Shown piece by piece: positions 17,881 to 29,405 of a stretch of DNA of 64,000 nucleotides (its first letter is position 1; each line of letters begins with the position of its first letter). The translations under genes were made by a program, and so were the position numbers. The notes under the pieces were generated by a model that was not told the DNA's origin, ran no database searches, and saw nothing but the letters and a program-made list of their open reading frames with translations. The stretch covers positions 310,001-374,000 of the forward strand of contig JADJVE010000019.1 of NCBI GenBank assembly GCA_016716715.1, in the 5' to 3' direction. Source of the stretch: Acidobacteriota bacterium. GTDB lineage: Bacteria > Acidobacteriota > Thermoanaerobaculia > UBA5066.

Positions 17881-19083
17881 GTGCTCGTCGTTCTGCTGAA
17901 GATCGTCCTCGCGCTGTGGGTCCTTCGGGCCCTGAACGCAGCGCTGTCGCTCGCGCTCGTCCGGAGTCTCGCGCCCGCGTCGCGGCGAAAGGACGGGTCG
18001 CCGCTCGTTTCGATCGTCGTCCCCGCGCGGGACGAGGAGCGCGCGATTGGAGCCGCGACACGCAGCAAGTGCCTGCAGGACGACCCGGCGTTCGAGGTCG
18101 TCGTCGTGGACGACCGCTCGTCGGATGGAACGCGGGAGATCCTGCGGCGCCTCGAGGCGGAGTTCCCGGGGACGCTGGGCGTCGTGGACGGCGTCGAGCC
18201 GCCGCCCGACTGGCTCGGGAAGCCCCACGCGCTCGACGCGGGCGCGAAGGTCGCGCGGGCGACGCGGCCGGGCGACTGGCTCGTCTTCTCGGACGCGGAC
18301 GTCGTCTTTGCGCCCGACCTCCTCGCCCGGGCGCTCGCGCACGCGGAGAGGAACCGCCTCGACTTCCTGACGCTCCTTCCGCAGATGGACGCTCACGGGT
18401 TCGGCGAGAGGCTCATGGTCCCGACGATCCCGGCGGCCGCGTTCTGCTACCTGCCGGGCTGGCTCATGAACGTCCCGTCCGCGCGGCCGTTTGGGGGCGG
18501 GGGAGGCGTCTTCAACCTCATCCGCCGGGACCTCTTCGACCGCATCGGCGGGCACGTGGCGCTGAAGGCGTCTGTCGTGGACGACATCCAGCTCGGCCGC
18601 AACGCGCGCCGGGCGGGCGGCCGCACGGGCATCGGCCTCGCGCTCGACTCGATCTCCCTGAGGATGTACCACGGCTTCGCGGAGATCTCGAAGGGTCTGG
18701 AGAAGAATGGCTTCTTCGGACTGCTCGCAAGCCTGCCACTGGCCGTCTTGTCGCTCGGGTGGGTTTTCTTTGAAGGTGAATTGCCCTTCGCCGTCCTCGC
18801 CGGCGGCGCGCTCGAGCGGGCCGTGGGACGCGGCGCCGCCGCGACCCCTGCCTTCTTTACGCTCGAAGAAATCTCTTTCTCCCTCTTCATCCTCCTTGCG
18901 ATCCTCGCCGTCCGCGGCGTCCTGGACCTTCGCCTGCGCCTCGGGCTGCTGTCGACTGCCCTGCATCCGATCTGGGTGGCATGCCTGACGTGGATCTTCG
19001 CGAAGTCCACGTTCGTCAACGGTGTCCTGCATCGGAACGAGTGGCGGGGGAGGGTGCGGGACGCGCGGACGCTCCGCACCTGA
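17881..19083 (+). CDS. Membrane-associated family 2 glycosyltransferase, HpnB-like
   Basis: 400 aa, GTG start. An N-terminal hydrophobic helix (about 1-20) precedes a GT-A domain: VSIVVPARDEE, VVVVDDRSSDGT, DWLGKPHALDAG, and the metal-binding FSDADVVF. Hydrophobic segments near residues 285-305 and 330-370 anchor it to the membrane. The WLGKP and PFGGGGGVFNLIRR segments resemble hopanoid-biosynthesis HpnB-like transferases, but no hopanoid genes are in the window, so the substrate is uncertain. The region at 18763-18888 carries both repeat halves and encodes VFFEGELPF and FFTLEEISFSLF, replacing part of a membrane segment. It starts 16 bp after the kinase stop. Confidence 0.75.
   Translation: MLVVLLKIVLALWVLRALNAALSLALVRSLAPASRRKDGSPLVSIVVPARDEERAIGAATRSKCLQDDPAFEVVVVDDRSSDGTREILRRLEAEFPGTLGVVDGVEPPPDWLGKPHALDAGAKVARATRPGDWLVFSDADVVFAPDLLARALAHAERNRLDFLTLLPQMDAHGFGERLMVPTIPAAAFCYLPGWLMNVPSARPFGGGGGVFNLIRRDLFDRIGGHVALKASVVDDIQLGRNARRAGGRTGIGLALDSISLRMYHGFAEISKGLEKNGFFGLLASLPLAVLSLGWVFFEGELPFAVLAGGALERAVGRGAAATPAFFTLEEISFSLFILLAILAVRGVLDLRLRLGLLSTALHPIWVACLTWIFAKSTFVNGVLHRNEWRGRVRDARTLRT
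18763..18888. repeat. Paired repeat in the glycosyltransferase gene
   Basis: Left half 18763-18780 (TTCTTTGAAGGTGAA), right half 18858-18888 (CTCGAAGAAATCTC, then CT-rich). The sequence between them is unrelated to that in the kinases. Confidence 0.78.
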
Positions 19084-19112
19084 CGGGACTGCGAACCGGT
19101 CCCTCCCGAGGG

Positions 19113-19118
19113 TATGCT
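19113..19118 (+). promoter_or_regulatory. Possible -10 box (TATGCT) upstream of kinase-TPR gene
   Basis: TATGCT lies 46 bp before the GTG at 19165. The same hexamer precedes several other genes in the window. No clear -35 box is visible. Confidence 0.35.
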
Positions 19119-19164
19119 GGGCCACGGTGAATCCCGGACTCAGTCGTGGCTCGAGAGGGGCGCC

Positions 19165-21171
19165 GTGACGCTCGCCGCCGGCACGCGCCTCGGCCCGTAC
19201 GAGATCGTGAGCCTCCTGGGCGCGGGCGGCATGGGGGAAGTCTACCGGGCGCGGGATTCTCGCCTCGCGAGAGACGTCGCCATGAAGGTCTTGCCGGAAG
19301 AATTCTTTGAAGGTGAAGAGAAAAGGCAGCGGTTCGAGCGGGAGGCGCGGCTCCTCGCGGCGCTCAACCATCCCGGGATCGCCGCCATCTATTCCTTCGA
19401 AGAAATCCCTTCTTCTTCCTCTTCGACACGACATCTCCTCGTGATGGAGCTGGTCGAGGGCTCCGACCTCGCGGCGCGCCTCGCCACGGGCCCTCTTCCA
19501 CTCGAAGAATCCCTCTCGGTCGCCCGGCAGATCGCCGAAGCGCTCGAGGCGGCGCACGCGAAGGGGATCGTGCACCGGGACCTCAAGCCGGCGAACGTCA
19601 AGGTCACGCCCGAGGGCCGCGTGAAGCTCCTCGACTTCGGCATCGCGAAGGCGATCCAGGCGGCGCCGGCCGAAACGCAGGCGCCGACGGCGACCGCTTC
19701 GCCCACGCTCGCGGGCGTCGTTCTCGGGACCCCGGCGTACATGAGCCCCGAGCAGGCTCGCGGCGACGCGGTGGACGCGCGCACGGATGTCTGGGCGTTC
19801 GGGTGCCTCGTCCACGAGATGGTCACGGGACTTGCACCGTTCCGGCGGCGCACGACGGCGGAGACGCTCGCGGCGGTCCTCGGCGAGAAGCCGAGCTTCG
19901 ACGAGAGCGGCTGGCGGGCCGCTCCGGCGGCACTGCGCGCGCTCGTCTCGCGTTGCCTGGAACGCGACGCCCGCCTCCGGCCCGCCTCGGGCCGCGATCT
20001 CGCCCGTGCCCTCGAGGCGCCCGCGCCTGCCGCCCGCCGAACGCGGCTCCTCGCGTTCCTGGCGGCTGCGTGTGTGCTTGCGGCCGTCCTCCTTGTCGTG
20101 CAGGCCCTGCGCCGCGAGACGCGGCGCGCGAGCCCCCCGTCCCCTCCCGGGGCCCTGCCCGCCTCCGTGTCGGGCCCTGCACCGTCGGCGTTCGACCTCT
20201 ACGAGAAGGCGCTCGCCGCCTATCAGGCGAACACAAAGGCGGAGAACACACGGGCGATCGCGCTCTACGACGAGGCGCTCCGCGTCGAGCCGAAGTACGC
20301 GCCCGCCTGGGCGGGGCTCGCCTTCGCGTGCGCCCGGTACAGCTTCCAGTACTTCGACGGGGACCCCAAATGGGCAGGCCGCGCCGAAGAGGCGGCCGCG
20401 AGGGCGCTCGAGTACGGTCCGTTCCTCGCGGAGGCGCATCAGGCGCGGGCGCAGGTCCTCTCGTCCCAGCACCAGAACTTCGACTTCCGCAGGGCGCTGC
20501 CGGAGGCTCGCCGCGCGCTCGAACTTTCTCCGAAGTTCGCCATTGCGCACTACTGGATGGGTGTCGGTTACGGGCTGCACCTCGGGCTCTTCGACGAAGG
20601 CGTGCGCGCCCTCGAGCGGGCGGCGGAGATCAACCCGAAGTGGGCGGCGCCCGTCGCGTCGATGGGGGTTATCCGCCTCCAGCAGGGCCGGTACGACGAC
20701 GCGCTCACGTTCGCGCGCAAGGCGGTCGAGATGGCGCCGGGCTACAGCGTCGCGTACGTCCCGCTCGTGGAGGCGCTCCTGAGGCAGGGGCGCGACGCCG
20801 AGGCCGACGTCGAGATCACCCGCGCACTCGAGAAGGAGCCGCGCAACACGTGGGCCCTGAGCCTCAGAGCCGTCCTCGTGGCGAAACGCGGCGCCTGGGG
20901 CGAGGCCGACGCGCTGATCGAGAAGGCCGCCGGTCTCTACGACGACCACCACGTCCAGTACAACGCGGCGCTCGTCGCGGCAGTGCGCGGCGACGCCGCT
21001 GGGGCTGTCGAACGTCTCCGGAGGGTGGTCGCCGGCAACTTCAACCCGCACGGCTGGTTTGCCGCCGACCCGCTCCTCGCACCCGTCCGAAACGACGCGG
21101 CTTTCCGCGCGTTTCTGGAGGAGTCGCGGCGGACGTTCGAGGCCGACCGCGCGGCGTTCACCGCCCGCTGA
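19165..21171 (+). CDS. Ser/Thr protein kinase with C-terminal TPR repeats
   Basis: 668 aa. The GTG at 19165 is preferred over an in-frame ATG at 19114. It follows GAGAGGGG and gives the TLAAGTRLGPYEI start shared by the paralogues, and the ATG lies inside the TATGCT box. Kinase motifs: GAGGMGEVYRAR, VAMK, HRDLKPANV, DFGIAKA, MSPEQARG. A membrane helix lies at about 293-313. TPR units follow (AWAGLAFACARYSFQ, AHYWMGVGYGLHLG, VASMGVIRLQQGRY). The repeat pair encodes FFEGEE and SFEEIPSSSSST. Another enzyme-free scaffold kinase; target unknown. Confidence 0.88.
   Translation: MTLAAGTRLGPYEIVSLLGAGGMGEVYRARDSRLARDVAMKVLPEEFFEGEEKRQRFEREARLLAALNHPGIAAIYSFEEIPSSSSSTRHLLVMELVEGSDLAARLATGPLPLEESLSVARQIAEALEAAHAKGIVHRDLKPANVKVTPEGRVKLLDFGIAKAIQAAPAETQAPTATASPTLAGVVLGTPAYMSPEQARGDAVDARTDVWAFGCLVHEMVTGLAPFRRRTTAETLAAVLGEKPSFDESGWRAAPAALRALVSRCLERDARLRPASGRDLARALEAPAPAARRTRLLAFLAAACVLAAVLLVVQALRRETRRASPPSPPGALPASVSGPAPSAFDLYEKALAAYQANTKAENTRAIALYDEALRVEPKYAPAWAGLAFACARYSFQYFDGDPKWAGRAEEAAARALEYGPFLAEAHQARAQVLSSQHQNFDFRRALPEARRALELSPKFAIAHYWMGVGYGLHLGLFDEGVRALERAAEINPKWAAPVASMGVIRLQQGRYDDALTFARKAVEMAPGYSVAYVPLVEALLRQGRDAEADVEITRALEKEPRNTWALSLRAVLVAKRGAWGEADALIEKAAGLYDDHHVQYNAALVAAVRGDAAGAVERLRRVVAGNFNPHGWFAADPLLAPVRNDAAFRAFLEESRRTFEADRAAFTAR
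19300..19426. repeat. Paired repeat in kinase 19165
   Basis: Left half 19300-19326, right half 19393-19426 (CTTCGAAGAAATCCC, then CT-rich). Confidence 0.75.
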
Positions 21172-21197
21172 GGTGTGCTCGAGGCACCTGATCGAGG

Positions 21198-21203
21198 TAT
21201 TCT
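21198..21203 (+). promoter_or_regulatory. Possible -10 box (TATTCT) for the nucleoside operon
   Basis: TATTCT lies 30 bp before the GTG of the nucleoside permease, leaving room for a short leader with the GGAGG ribosome site. It follows an imperfect inverted repeat (AGGTG and CACCT arms, 21171-21189) at the end of the upstream kinase gene, which may act as a weak terminator. Confidence 0.3.
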
Positions 21204-21233
21204 TCCGGCCCATCCCCTTGGAACGGAGGTTTC

Positions 21234-22481
21234 GTGGAGCGATTCACCGGACTGATCGGACTCGCGATCGTGTGGGCCGTCGCGCTGCTCCTGTCGAAGA
21301 ACCGCAAGGCGATCCGCTGGCGGACGATCGGCTGGGCGTTCGCGCTTCAGATGGTGTTCGGCGTCCTGGTCCTCTACTGGGAGCCCGGCAAGCAGGGCCT
21401 CGAGTCGTTCTCGAACGGCGTCTCGCACGCGATCGGCTACGCGGACCAGGGGTCGTCCTTCCTGTTCGGCTGGCTCGCCGGTCCGATGGACGCCCTCGGC
21501 GAGAAGACGGGCCTCGGCTTCCGGGGGATCATCTTCGCGTTCAAGGTCCTCCCGATCATCATCTTCATCTGTTCGTTCTTCTCGATCCTGTACTACTTCG
21601 GGATCATCCAGATCATCGTCAAGGGCATGGCGTGGGTCATGCAGAAGACGATGAAGGTTTCCGGCGCCGAGTCGCTGTGCGTCGCGGCGAACGTGTTCAT
21701 CGGGCAGACGGAGGCCCCGGTCCTCATCGCGCCCTACATCGTCACGATGACGACCTCGGAGCTCTTCACGATGATGGTCGGCGGCATGGCCCACGTCTCG
21801 GGCGCCGTCATGCTCGCGTACGTGCTCATGGGCGCGCCGCTGAAGTACCTCATCACGGCGTCCGTCATGGCGGCGCCGGGCACGTTCCTCATCACGAAGA
21901 TCATGTGGCCGGAGACGGAGAACCCCGTGACGATGGGCACCGTCAAGATGCAGATCGAGAAGCACGACGCGAACTTCATCGACGCGGCCGCGACGGGCGC
22001 CTCGCAGGGCATGACGCTCGTCCTGAACATCGCGGCGATGCTCATCGCGTTCGTCGCCCTCATCGCGATGATCAACGGGTTCCTCGGCTGGGCCGGCGGC
22101 CTCGTCGGGTACCCGACGTTCTCGCTCCAGACCGTATTCGGCTGGGTCCTCGGGCCGCTGGCCTGGGCGCTCGGCGCGCCGAAGCAGGACATGGCCACCG
22201 TGGGCAACCTCATCGCGAACAAAACCGTCATCAACGAGTTCTTCGCGTTCTCCATGTTCAAGGACGTCGTCGGGACGCTGTCCGAGAAGGGCAAGATCAT
22301 CGCGACGTTCGCTCTCTGCGGCTTCGCGAACTTCTCGTCCATCGGCATCCAGATCGGCGGCATCGGCGGACTCGCGCCCACGCGCAAGTCCGATCTCGCC
22401 CGTCTCGGCTTCCGGGCTCTTCTCGCCGGCTCGCTGGTCAGCTTCATGACGGCCGCCATCGCCGGCATCCTGATGTCCTAG
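21234..22481 (+). CDS. nupC: Concentrative nucleoside transporter (CNT family)
   Basis: 415 aa integral membrane protein, GTG start behind GGAACGGAGG. It has the CNT signature VFIGQTEAPVLIAPY, and later NKTVINEFFAF with the conserved substrate- and cation-binding Asn/Glu. About ten hydrophobic helices fit the family (NupC is about 400 aa). It imports nucleosides with H+ or Na+. It leads a run of genes that split and deaminate nucleosides, so the operon as a whole feeds ribose and bases into metabolism. Confidence 0.93.
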   Translation: MERFTGLIGLAIVWAVALLLSKNRKAIRWRTIGWAFALQMVFGVLVLYWEPGKQGLESFSNGVSHAIGYADQGSSFLFGWLAGPMDALGEKTGLGFRGIIFAFKVLPIIIFICSFFSILYYFGIIQIIVKGMAWVMQKTMKVSGAESLCVAANVFIGQTEAPVLIAPYIVTMTTSELFTMMVGGMAHVSGAVMLAYVLMGAPLKYLITASVMAAPGTFLITKIMWPETENPVTMGTVKMQIEKHDANFIDAAATGASQGMTLVLNIAAMLIAFVALIAMINGFLGWAGGLVGYPTFSLQTVFGWVLGPLAWALGAPKQDMATVGNLIANKTVINEFFAFSMFKDVVGTLSEKGKIIATFALCGFANFSSIGIQIGGIGGLAPTRKSDLARLGFRALLAGSLVSFMTAAIAGILMS

Positions 22482-22493
22482 GAGAACACGCGC

Positions 22494-23408
22494 ATGGATC
22501 CCAGGCTTTCGGCCGCCGCGGAGTGGCTCCGCGAACGTCTCCCGCACCCGCCGCTCGTCGGCGTGATCCTCGGCTCGGGCCTCGGCGATTTCGCCGACGG
22601 CGTGGACGAGGCCGTCGTCGTGCCCTACGGGAAGATCCCGGGCTTCCCGGCCTCGGCAGTGGTGGGCCACGCGGGGGCGCTCGTCGGCGGGAGAGTACAC
22701 GGCGTTCCGACCGTCGTCCTGTCCGGCCGCGTGCATTTCTACGAGGGCCATCCGATGGCGTCCGTGGTTTTCCCGGCGCGTGTGCTCGGTCTCCTCGGCT
22801 GCCGCACGGTGATCGTGACGAACGCCGCGGGCGGCATCGACACGTCCTTCAAGTCCGGGAACCTCATGTTGATCGAGGACCACATCAACGGGTTCGGGAC
22901 GAACCCGCTCGTGGGCGCCAACGAGGAGGACCTCGGGCCGCGGTTCCCCGACATGTCCGACGCCTACCGCAAGGACCTCCGCGCGATCGCGCTCGCGGTG
23001 GCCCGGAAGGAGCGCGTCGTCCTGAAAAAGGGCGTCTACATCGGCGTCCACGGCCCGTCCTACGAGACGCCGGCCGAGATCCGCGCGTTCCGCCGCTGGG
23101 GCGCTCACGCCGTGGGGATGTCCACCGTCCCCGAGGTCGTCGCGCTGAACCAGATGAGCGTCGGCGTCATCGGGATCTCCTGCATCACGAACATGGCGGC
23201 CGGCGTCCTCAAGAAGCCGCTCGTCCACACCGAAGTCCTCGAAACCACGCAGCGCGTCAAGGGCGAGTTCGTGCGGCTCCTGACCGCGCTCGTGCGCGCG
23301 CTCGGCGAGGGCCGGTCCGGGGCAACCGAGGATGCGCTTGCGCCGACGAAGAGGCCTGCGAAGAGGCCCGCGAAGGCGCCGAAGTCGAAGGGAAAGGCAC
23401 GCCGATGA
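22494..23408 (+). CDS. punA: Purine nucleoside phosphorylase
   Basis: 304 aa. Trimeric-type PNP: GVILGSGLGDFAD, GRVHFYEGHPM, NAAGGID, GPSYETPAEI with the purine-binding Glu, MSTVPEV, and TNMAAG with the Asn that selects 6-oxopurines. It cleaves inosine or guanosine with phosphate to the base and ribose 1-phosphate in the cytoplasm. The last 25 residues are a Lys/Arg/Pro/Ala tail (KRPAKRPAKAPKSKGKARR) not needed for the fold, possibly nucleic-acid binding or disordered. The stop overlaps the next ATG. Confidence 0.93.
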   Translation: MDPRLSAAAEWLRERLPHPPLVGVILGSGLGDFADGVDEAVVVPYGKIPGFPASAVVGHAGALVGGRVHGVPTVVLSGRVHFYEGHPMASVVFPARVLGLLGCRTVIVTNAAGGIDTSFKSGNLMLIEDHINGFGTNPLVGANEEDLGPRFPDMSDAYRKDLRAIALAVARKERVVLKKGVYIGVHGPSYETPAEIRAFRRWGAHAVGMSTVPEVVALNQMSVGVIGISCITNMAAGVLKKPLVHTEVLETTQRVKGEFVRLLTALVRALGEGRSGATEDALAPTKRPAKRPAKAPKSKGKARR

Positions 23409-23809
23409 GCCCGCGGCCGCTGACGGCCGACGAGGTGGCCCGGCTCGTGGCCGCCGCTACGGCGGTCCGCGAGAACGCGGCGGCTCCGTACTCGAAGTTC
23501 CGCGTGGGCGCCGCCCTCCTCGCCGAGGACGGGCGCATCTTCACGGGCTGCAACGTCGAGTCCGCGTCGTACGGGCTCACCGTCTGCGCCGAGCGAACGG
23601 CCGTCTTCAAGGCGATCTCCGAGGGCGCGAAGGGGTTTCGCGCCGTCGCCGTCGTGACCGACGCCGAGCCTCCGGCCTCGCCCTGCGGCGCCTGCCGCCA
23701 GGTGCTCTGGGACCAGTGCCGCGACATCGACGTTCTGATCGCGACGCCGCGCGGCATCGCGACGCGCACGCGACTCGCGGCGCTGCTGCCGATGGCGTTC
23801 GAGTTCTAG
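23405..23809 (+). CDS. cdd: Cytidine deaminase
   Basis: 134 aa, the usual length for the tetrameric form. The zinc site is CAERTA (Cys ligand and catalytic Glu) plus SPCGACRQ (two Cys). FRVGAALL and GCNVESASYG match the substrate pocket. It converts cytidine or deoxycytidine to uridine or deoxyuridine, which the phosphorylase at 25370 can split. The ATG overlaps the stop of the PNP gene, so the two are translationally coupled. Confidence 0.95.
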   Translation: MSPRPLTADEVARLVAAATAVRENAAAPYSKFRVGAALLAEDGRIFTGCNVESASYGLTVCAERTAVFKAISEGAKGFRAVAVVTDAEPPASPCGACRQVLWDQCRDIDVLIATPRGIATRTRLAALLPMAFEF

Positions 23810-23830
23810 GGCCAAGAGAAGAGAAGAGGA

Positions 23831-24040
23831 GATTTCTTTGAAGATGAAGAGGGGAGAAGAGGGAGAAGAGAAGATTTCTTTGAAGGTGAATATGGCAGGG
23901 GTGCTGCCGACGCTCGCGAGGCGCGCCTTGGTTCTCGCGGTGTTCTGCATCGCCTTCTCCCTCGCGGCGCCGCCGGCCGCCGCCGCCGATACCCCTCACG
24001 CGCCTTTTAAGAAATCCCCCTCTTCCTCTTCGGTCTCTTC
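23831..24040. repeat. Double left half and right half around the MtaD-like signal peptide
   Basis: Two left halves in tandem, 23831-23850 and 23871-23890 (GATTTCTTTGAAGATGAA and GATTTCTTTGAAGGTGAA), sit in a 75-bp GA-rich stretch between cdd and the amidohydrolase. The right half is 24002-24040 (TTTTAAGAAATCCCCC, then CT-rich). Confidence 0.78.
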
Positions 24041-25373
24041 GGTCGACACACTGGTCACTGCCGCTCATGTCCTGACGATGGACGGTACCGATCGCGTCTT
24101 CTCTCCCGGCGCGGTTGCGATCAAAGGTGGCGCAATTGTGGCGGTGGGGAAGCCTTCCGATCTCCTCGCTCTGTATTCTCCGAAGCAAAGAATTCTTCGT
24201 CCGAACGCGGTCGTCCTGCCGGGCCTGGTCAACACGCACACGCACGCCGCGATGAACCTCCTGCGCGGCATCGCAGACGACCTGCCGCTCATGGACTGGC
24301 TCACGAAGTACATCTTCCCGGCCGAGGGCAAGAACGTCTCGCCGGGCTTCGTGAGGGCGGGGACGCTCCTCGCCTGCGCCGAGATGGTGCGCGGGGGGAC
24401 CACGACGTTTGCGGACATGTACTACTTCGAGTCCGACGTCGCCTCGGCGGTGGACCAGTGCGGGATGCGCGCCGTCCTCGGAGAGACGTGGCTGGATTTC
24501 CCCGTGCCCGCCCACAAGGACCTTCCAGAGTCGATCTCCATGACGCGGGCGTTCCTCGAGAAGTGGAAAGGCCACCCCCGCGTGATCGCGGCGGTCGCGC
24601 CGCACGCGCCGTTCACGAACTCGAAGGAGTCGCTGCTCGCGGCGCGGGACCTCGCGCTCGAGTTCAAGGCGCCGCTCCTGATACACGTCTCCGAGACGAA
24701 GGACGAGCAGAAGCAGATCGCCGAGAAGTACGGCACGACGCCCGCGAAGTGGCTGGATTCGATCGGCTTTCTCGGCCCGAACGTCCTCGCGGCCCACGGG
24801 GTCTGGCTGGACGCCGACGACATGCGCCTCTTCGCGGAGCGCCGCGTGGGGCTCGCGCACAACCCCGAGTCGAACATGAAGCTCGCGTCGGGTGCGGCGC
24901 CCGTCGTCGCGGCGCGGAAGGCCGGGATCAGCGTCGGTCTCGGGACGGACGGCGTCGCGGGCTCGAACAACGACCTCGACATGTGGGAGGCGATGGACTT
25001 CGCCGGGAAGCTGGCGAAAGTCTCGACGATGGACCCGACCGCGCTGCCCGCGAAGGACCTCCTCCGGATGGCGACGATCGAAGGCGCCCGCGCCATGAAG
25101 CTGGACGACCGGATCGGCTCCCTCGAAGCCGGGAAGCGCGCCGACCTCGTGGCCGTGGACCTCGGGAAGGCGCGGACGCATCCCGTGTGGGATCTGTACT
25201 CGACGCTCGTCTACGCGGCGAAGGAAAGCGACGTGACGCTCACGATGGTCGAGGGCCGGGTCCTCTGGAACGGGATCCGCGTGACGACGCTGGACGAGGC
25301 GAAGGTCATCCGGGACGCCGAGGAATGGCGGAAGAAGATCGCGGCGTCGCTCGCGCCGGCCGGAGCGAAATGA
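23892..25373 (+). CDS. mtaD: MtaD-like amidohydrolase (S-adenosylhomocysteine/5'-methylthioadenosine deaminase family) with signal peptide
   Basis: 493 aa from the ATG at 23892. TRZ/ATZ amidohydrolase with HTHAAMN (metal His pair), LLIHVSET, AAHGVWL and LGTDGVAGSNN (metal Asp). Family members deaminate SAH, MTA or adenosine. The start is uncertain: in-frame ATG 23844 and TTG 23838 lie in the repeat array just upstream, whose GAAGG or AGGAG could serve as ribosome site. An N-terminal hydrophobic stretch (LVLAVFCIAFSLAAPPAAAA) reads as a signal peptide, unusual for this family. The repeat halves bracket it, encoding KISLKV before and FKKSPSSSS after. The stop overlaps the next ATG. Confidence 0.82.
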   Translation: MAGVLPTLARRALVLAVFCIAFSLAAPPAAAADTPHAPFKKSPSSSSVSSVDTLVTAAHVLTMDGTDRVFSPGAVAIKGGAIVAVGKPSDLLALYSPKQRILRPNAVVLPGLVNTHTHAAMNLLRGIADDLPLMDWLTKYIFPAEGKNVSPGFVRAGTLLACAEMVRGGTTTFADMYYFESDVASAVDQCGMRAVLGETWLDFPVPAHKDLPESISMTRAFLEKWKGHPRVIAAVAPHAPFTNSKESLLAARDLALEFKAPLLIHVSETKDEQKQIAEKYGTTPAKWLDSIGFLGPNVLAAHGVWLDADDMRLFAERRVGLAHNPESNMKLASGAAPVVAARKAGISVGLGTDGVAGSNNDLDMWEAMDFAGKLAKVSTMDPTALPAKDLLRMATIEGARAMKLDDRIGSLEAGKRADLVAVDLGKARTHPVWDLYSTLVYAAKESDVTLTMVEGRVLWNGIRVTTLDEAKVIRDAEEWRKKIAASLAPAGAK

Positions 25374-26680
25374 GCCTCTTCGTCCGCACCATCATCAAGA
25401 AGCGCGACGGCCAGGAGCTGGGAGAAGGGGAGATCGCCGACTTCGTCGGGGGCGTGACGTCCGGCGCGATCACGGACGAGCAGGCGGCGGCGTTCCTGAT
25501 GGCGGTCTGCATCCGCGGAATGACGACCCGTGAGACCGCCGCGCTCACGTTCGCGATGATGCGTTCCGGCGAAACGTGGGATCTCTCCCGCCACGGCTTC
25601 GTCGCCGACAAGCACTCCACGGGCGGCGTCGGCGACAAGGCGACGCTCGTCCTCGCGCCGCTGCTCGCCGCCGTGGGCGTGAAGGCCGGAATGATGTCGG
25701 GCCGCGGCCTCGGCCACACGGGCGGCACCCTCGACAAGCTCGAATCGATCCCCGGCTTCAAGACGGGCCTCCCGAAGGCGGAGTTCGACCGGCTCCTCGA
25801 CACGGTCGGGTGCGCTCTCATCGGCCAGACGGACTCGATCGCCCCCGCGGACCGGCGCCTCTACGCGCTGCGCGACGTGACGGGCACGGTCGAGTCGATC
25901 CCGCTCATCACGGCCTCGATCCTGTCCAAGAAGCTCGCGACCGGAGCGCAGGCCGTCGTGTTCGACGTGAAGACGGGGAACGGCGCCTTCATGGCCGACC
26001 CGAGGGACGCCGAGAAGCTCGGGCGCGCCCTCGTGGACACGACGCGCGCGACGGGGCGCAAGGCCTCGGGCTACCTCACGGCGATGGACCGCCCGATCGG
26101 CGAGGCGGTCGGGAACGCGAACGAGGTCGAGGAGTCGATCCGCATGCTCGCGGGCGAGGGCCCGGCGGACCTGCGGGAGAACACGCTCCTGCTCGGCGCC
26201 GACCTGCTGCTCGCGGCGGGCGTCGAGACGAACCCGAAGGACGCGCGCCGGCGGCTCAACGCGGCGCTCGCCGACGGACGCGCGCTCGAGGTCTTCGCAA
26301 AGCTCATCGCGGCGCAGGGCGGAGACGCGACCGTCTGCGACGACCCGAAGCGCCTTCCGCAGCCCGCCTCCCGGCGCGACGTGCCGGCGCCCGAAGCCGG
26401 CGTCGTCACGCGGATCGCGACGCGCGAGGTGGGAATGCTCGCGATCGAGCTCGGCTGCGGCCGCTCGAAGAGGGAAGACGTGATCGACCCGGCCTCGGGC
26501 TTCCGCGTGAAGAAGAAACCCGGCGATGCGGTGGCGGCGGGGGAGCCGCTCCTCGTCGTCGAGCTGGGCCCGACCGCGAAGCCGAGGGCGGATTTCTTCG
26601 AGAGGCTCGCGGCCTGCTGGACGATCGCGCCGCCGGGCGCTGCCGTCGAGTCCCTGCCGTTCGTCGTCGGCACGCTCTGA
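25370..26680 (+). CDS. deoA: Pyrimidine-nucleoside (thymidine) phosphorylase
   Basis: 436 aa. Family signature in the phosphate-binding loop KHSTGGVGDK, then MSGRGLGHTGGTLDKLES, and ITASILSKKLATG. It splits thymidine or uridine with phosphate to the base and (deoxy)ribose 1-phosphate. DeoA and Pdp cannot be separated safely by eye; the context with cytidine deaminase favours uridine and deoxyuridine as main substrates. The ATG at 25370 overlaps the stop of the amidohydrolase gene, making it the last gene of the salvage operon. Confidence 0.92.
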   Translation: MSLFVRTIIKKRDGQELGEGEIADFVGGVTSGAITDEQAAAFLMAVCIRGMTTRETAALTFAMMRSGETWDLSRHGFVADKHSTGGVGDKATLVLAPLLAAVGVKAGMMSGRGLGHTGGTLDKLESIPGFKTGLPKAEFDRLLDTVGCALIGQTDSIAPADRRLYALRDVTGTVESIPLITASILSKKLATGAQAVVFDVKTGNGAFMADPRDAEKLGRALVDTTRATGRKASGYLTAMDRPIGEAVGNANEVEESIRMLAGEGPADLRENTLLLGADLLLAAGVETNPKDARRRLNAALADGRALEVFAKLIAAQGGDATVCDDPKRLPQPASRRDVPAPEAGVVTRIATREVGMLAIELGCGRSKREDVIDPASGFRVKKKPGDAVAAGEPLLVVELGPTAKPRADFFERLAACWTIAPPGAAVESLPFVVGTL

Positions 26681-26706
26681 CGCCGCGTGTGCCCTGCCGT
26701 AGGCGC

Positions 26707-26712
26707 TAAACT
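26707..26712 (+). promoter_or_regulatory. -10-like box (TAAACT), near-leaderless start
   Basis: TAAACT ends 9 bp before the TTG start of the next kinase, leaving a leader of two or three bases at most. Several genes in the window share this layout. Confidence 0.35.
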
Positions 26713-26721
26713 CACGGGAGA

Positions 26722-29383
<2,662 letters not shown>

Positions 29384-29392
29384 CCGGTCGTT

Positions 29393-29398
29393 TATCCT
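29393..29398 (+). promoter_or_regulatory. -10-like box (TATCCT), probable leaderless transcript
   Basis: TATCCT ends 7 bp before the GTG start of the ABC-F gene, so transcription would begin at or next to the start codon. No ribosome-binding site fits in the gap. Confidence 0.4.
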
Positions 29399-29405
29399 CC
29401 CCGCG

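Noticed and set aside
19114..19164. 17-residue N-terminal extension of the kinase at 19165
   Set aside because: The ATG is part of the TATGCT box and the extension is absent from all paralogues; the GTG at 19165 has a ribosome site.
17713..21213. A 1166-codon open frame on the minus strand, and similar long minus frames at 20937-23228, 29310-31445 and 4706-6649
   Set aside because: They lie antisense to genes with clear family motifs, are Arg/Pro/Ala-rich with no recognisable domain, and are the expected shadow of GC-rich codon use.
23810..23890. GA-rich stretch as an intrinsic terminator or phase-variable promoter
   Set aside because: No hairpin with a T run is seen; the stretch is explained by two tandem left repeat halves.
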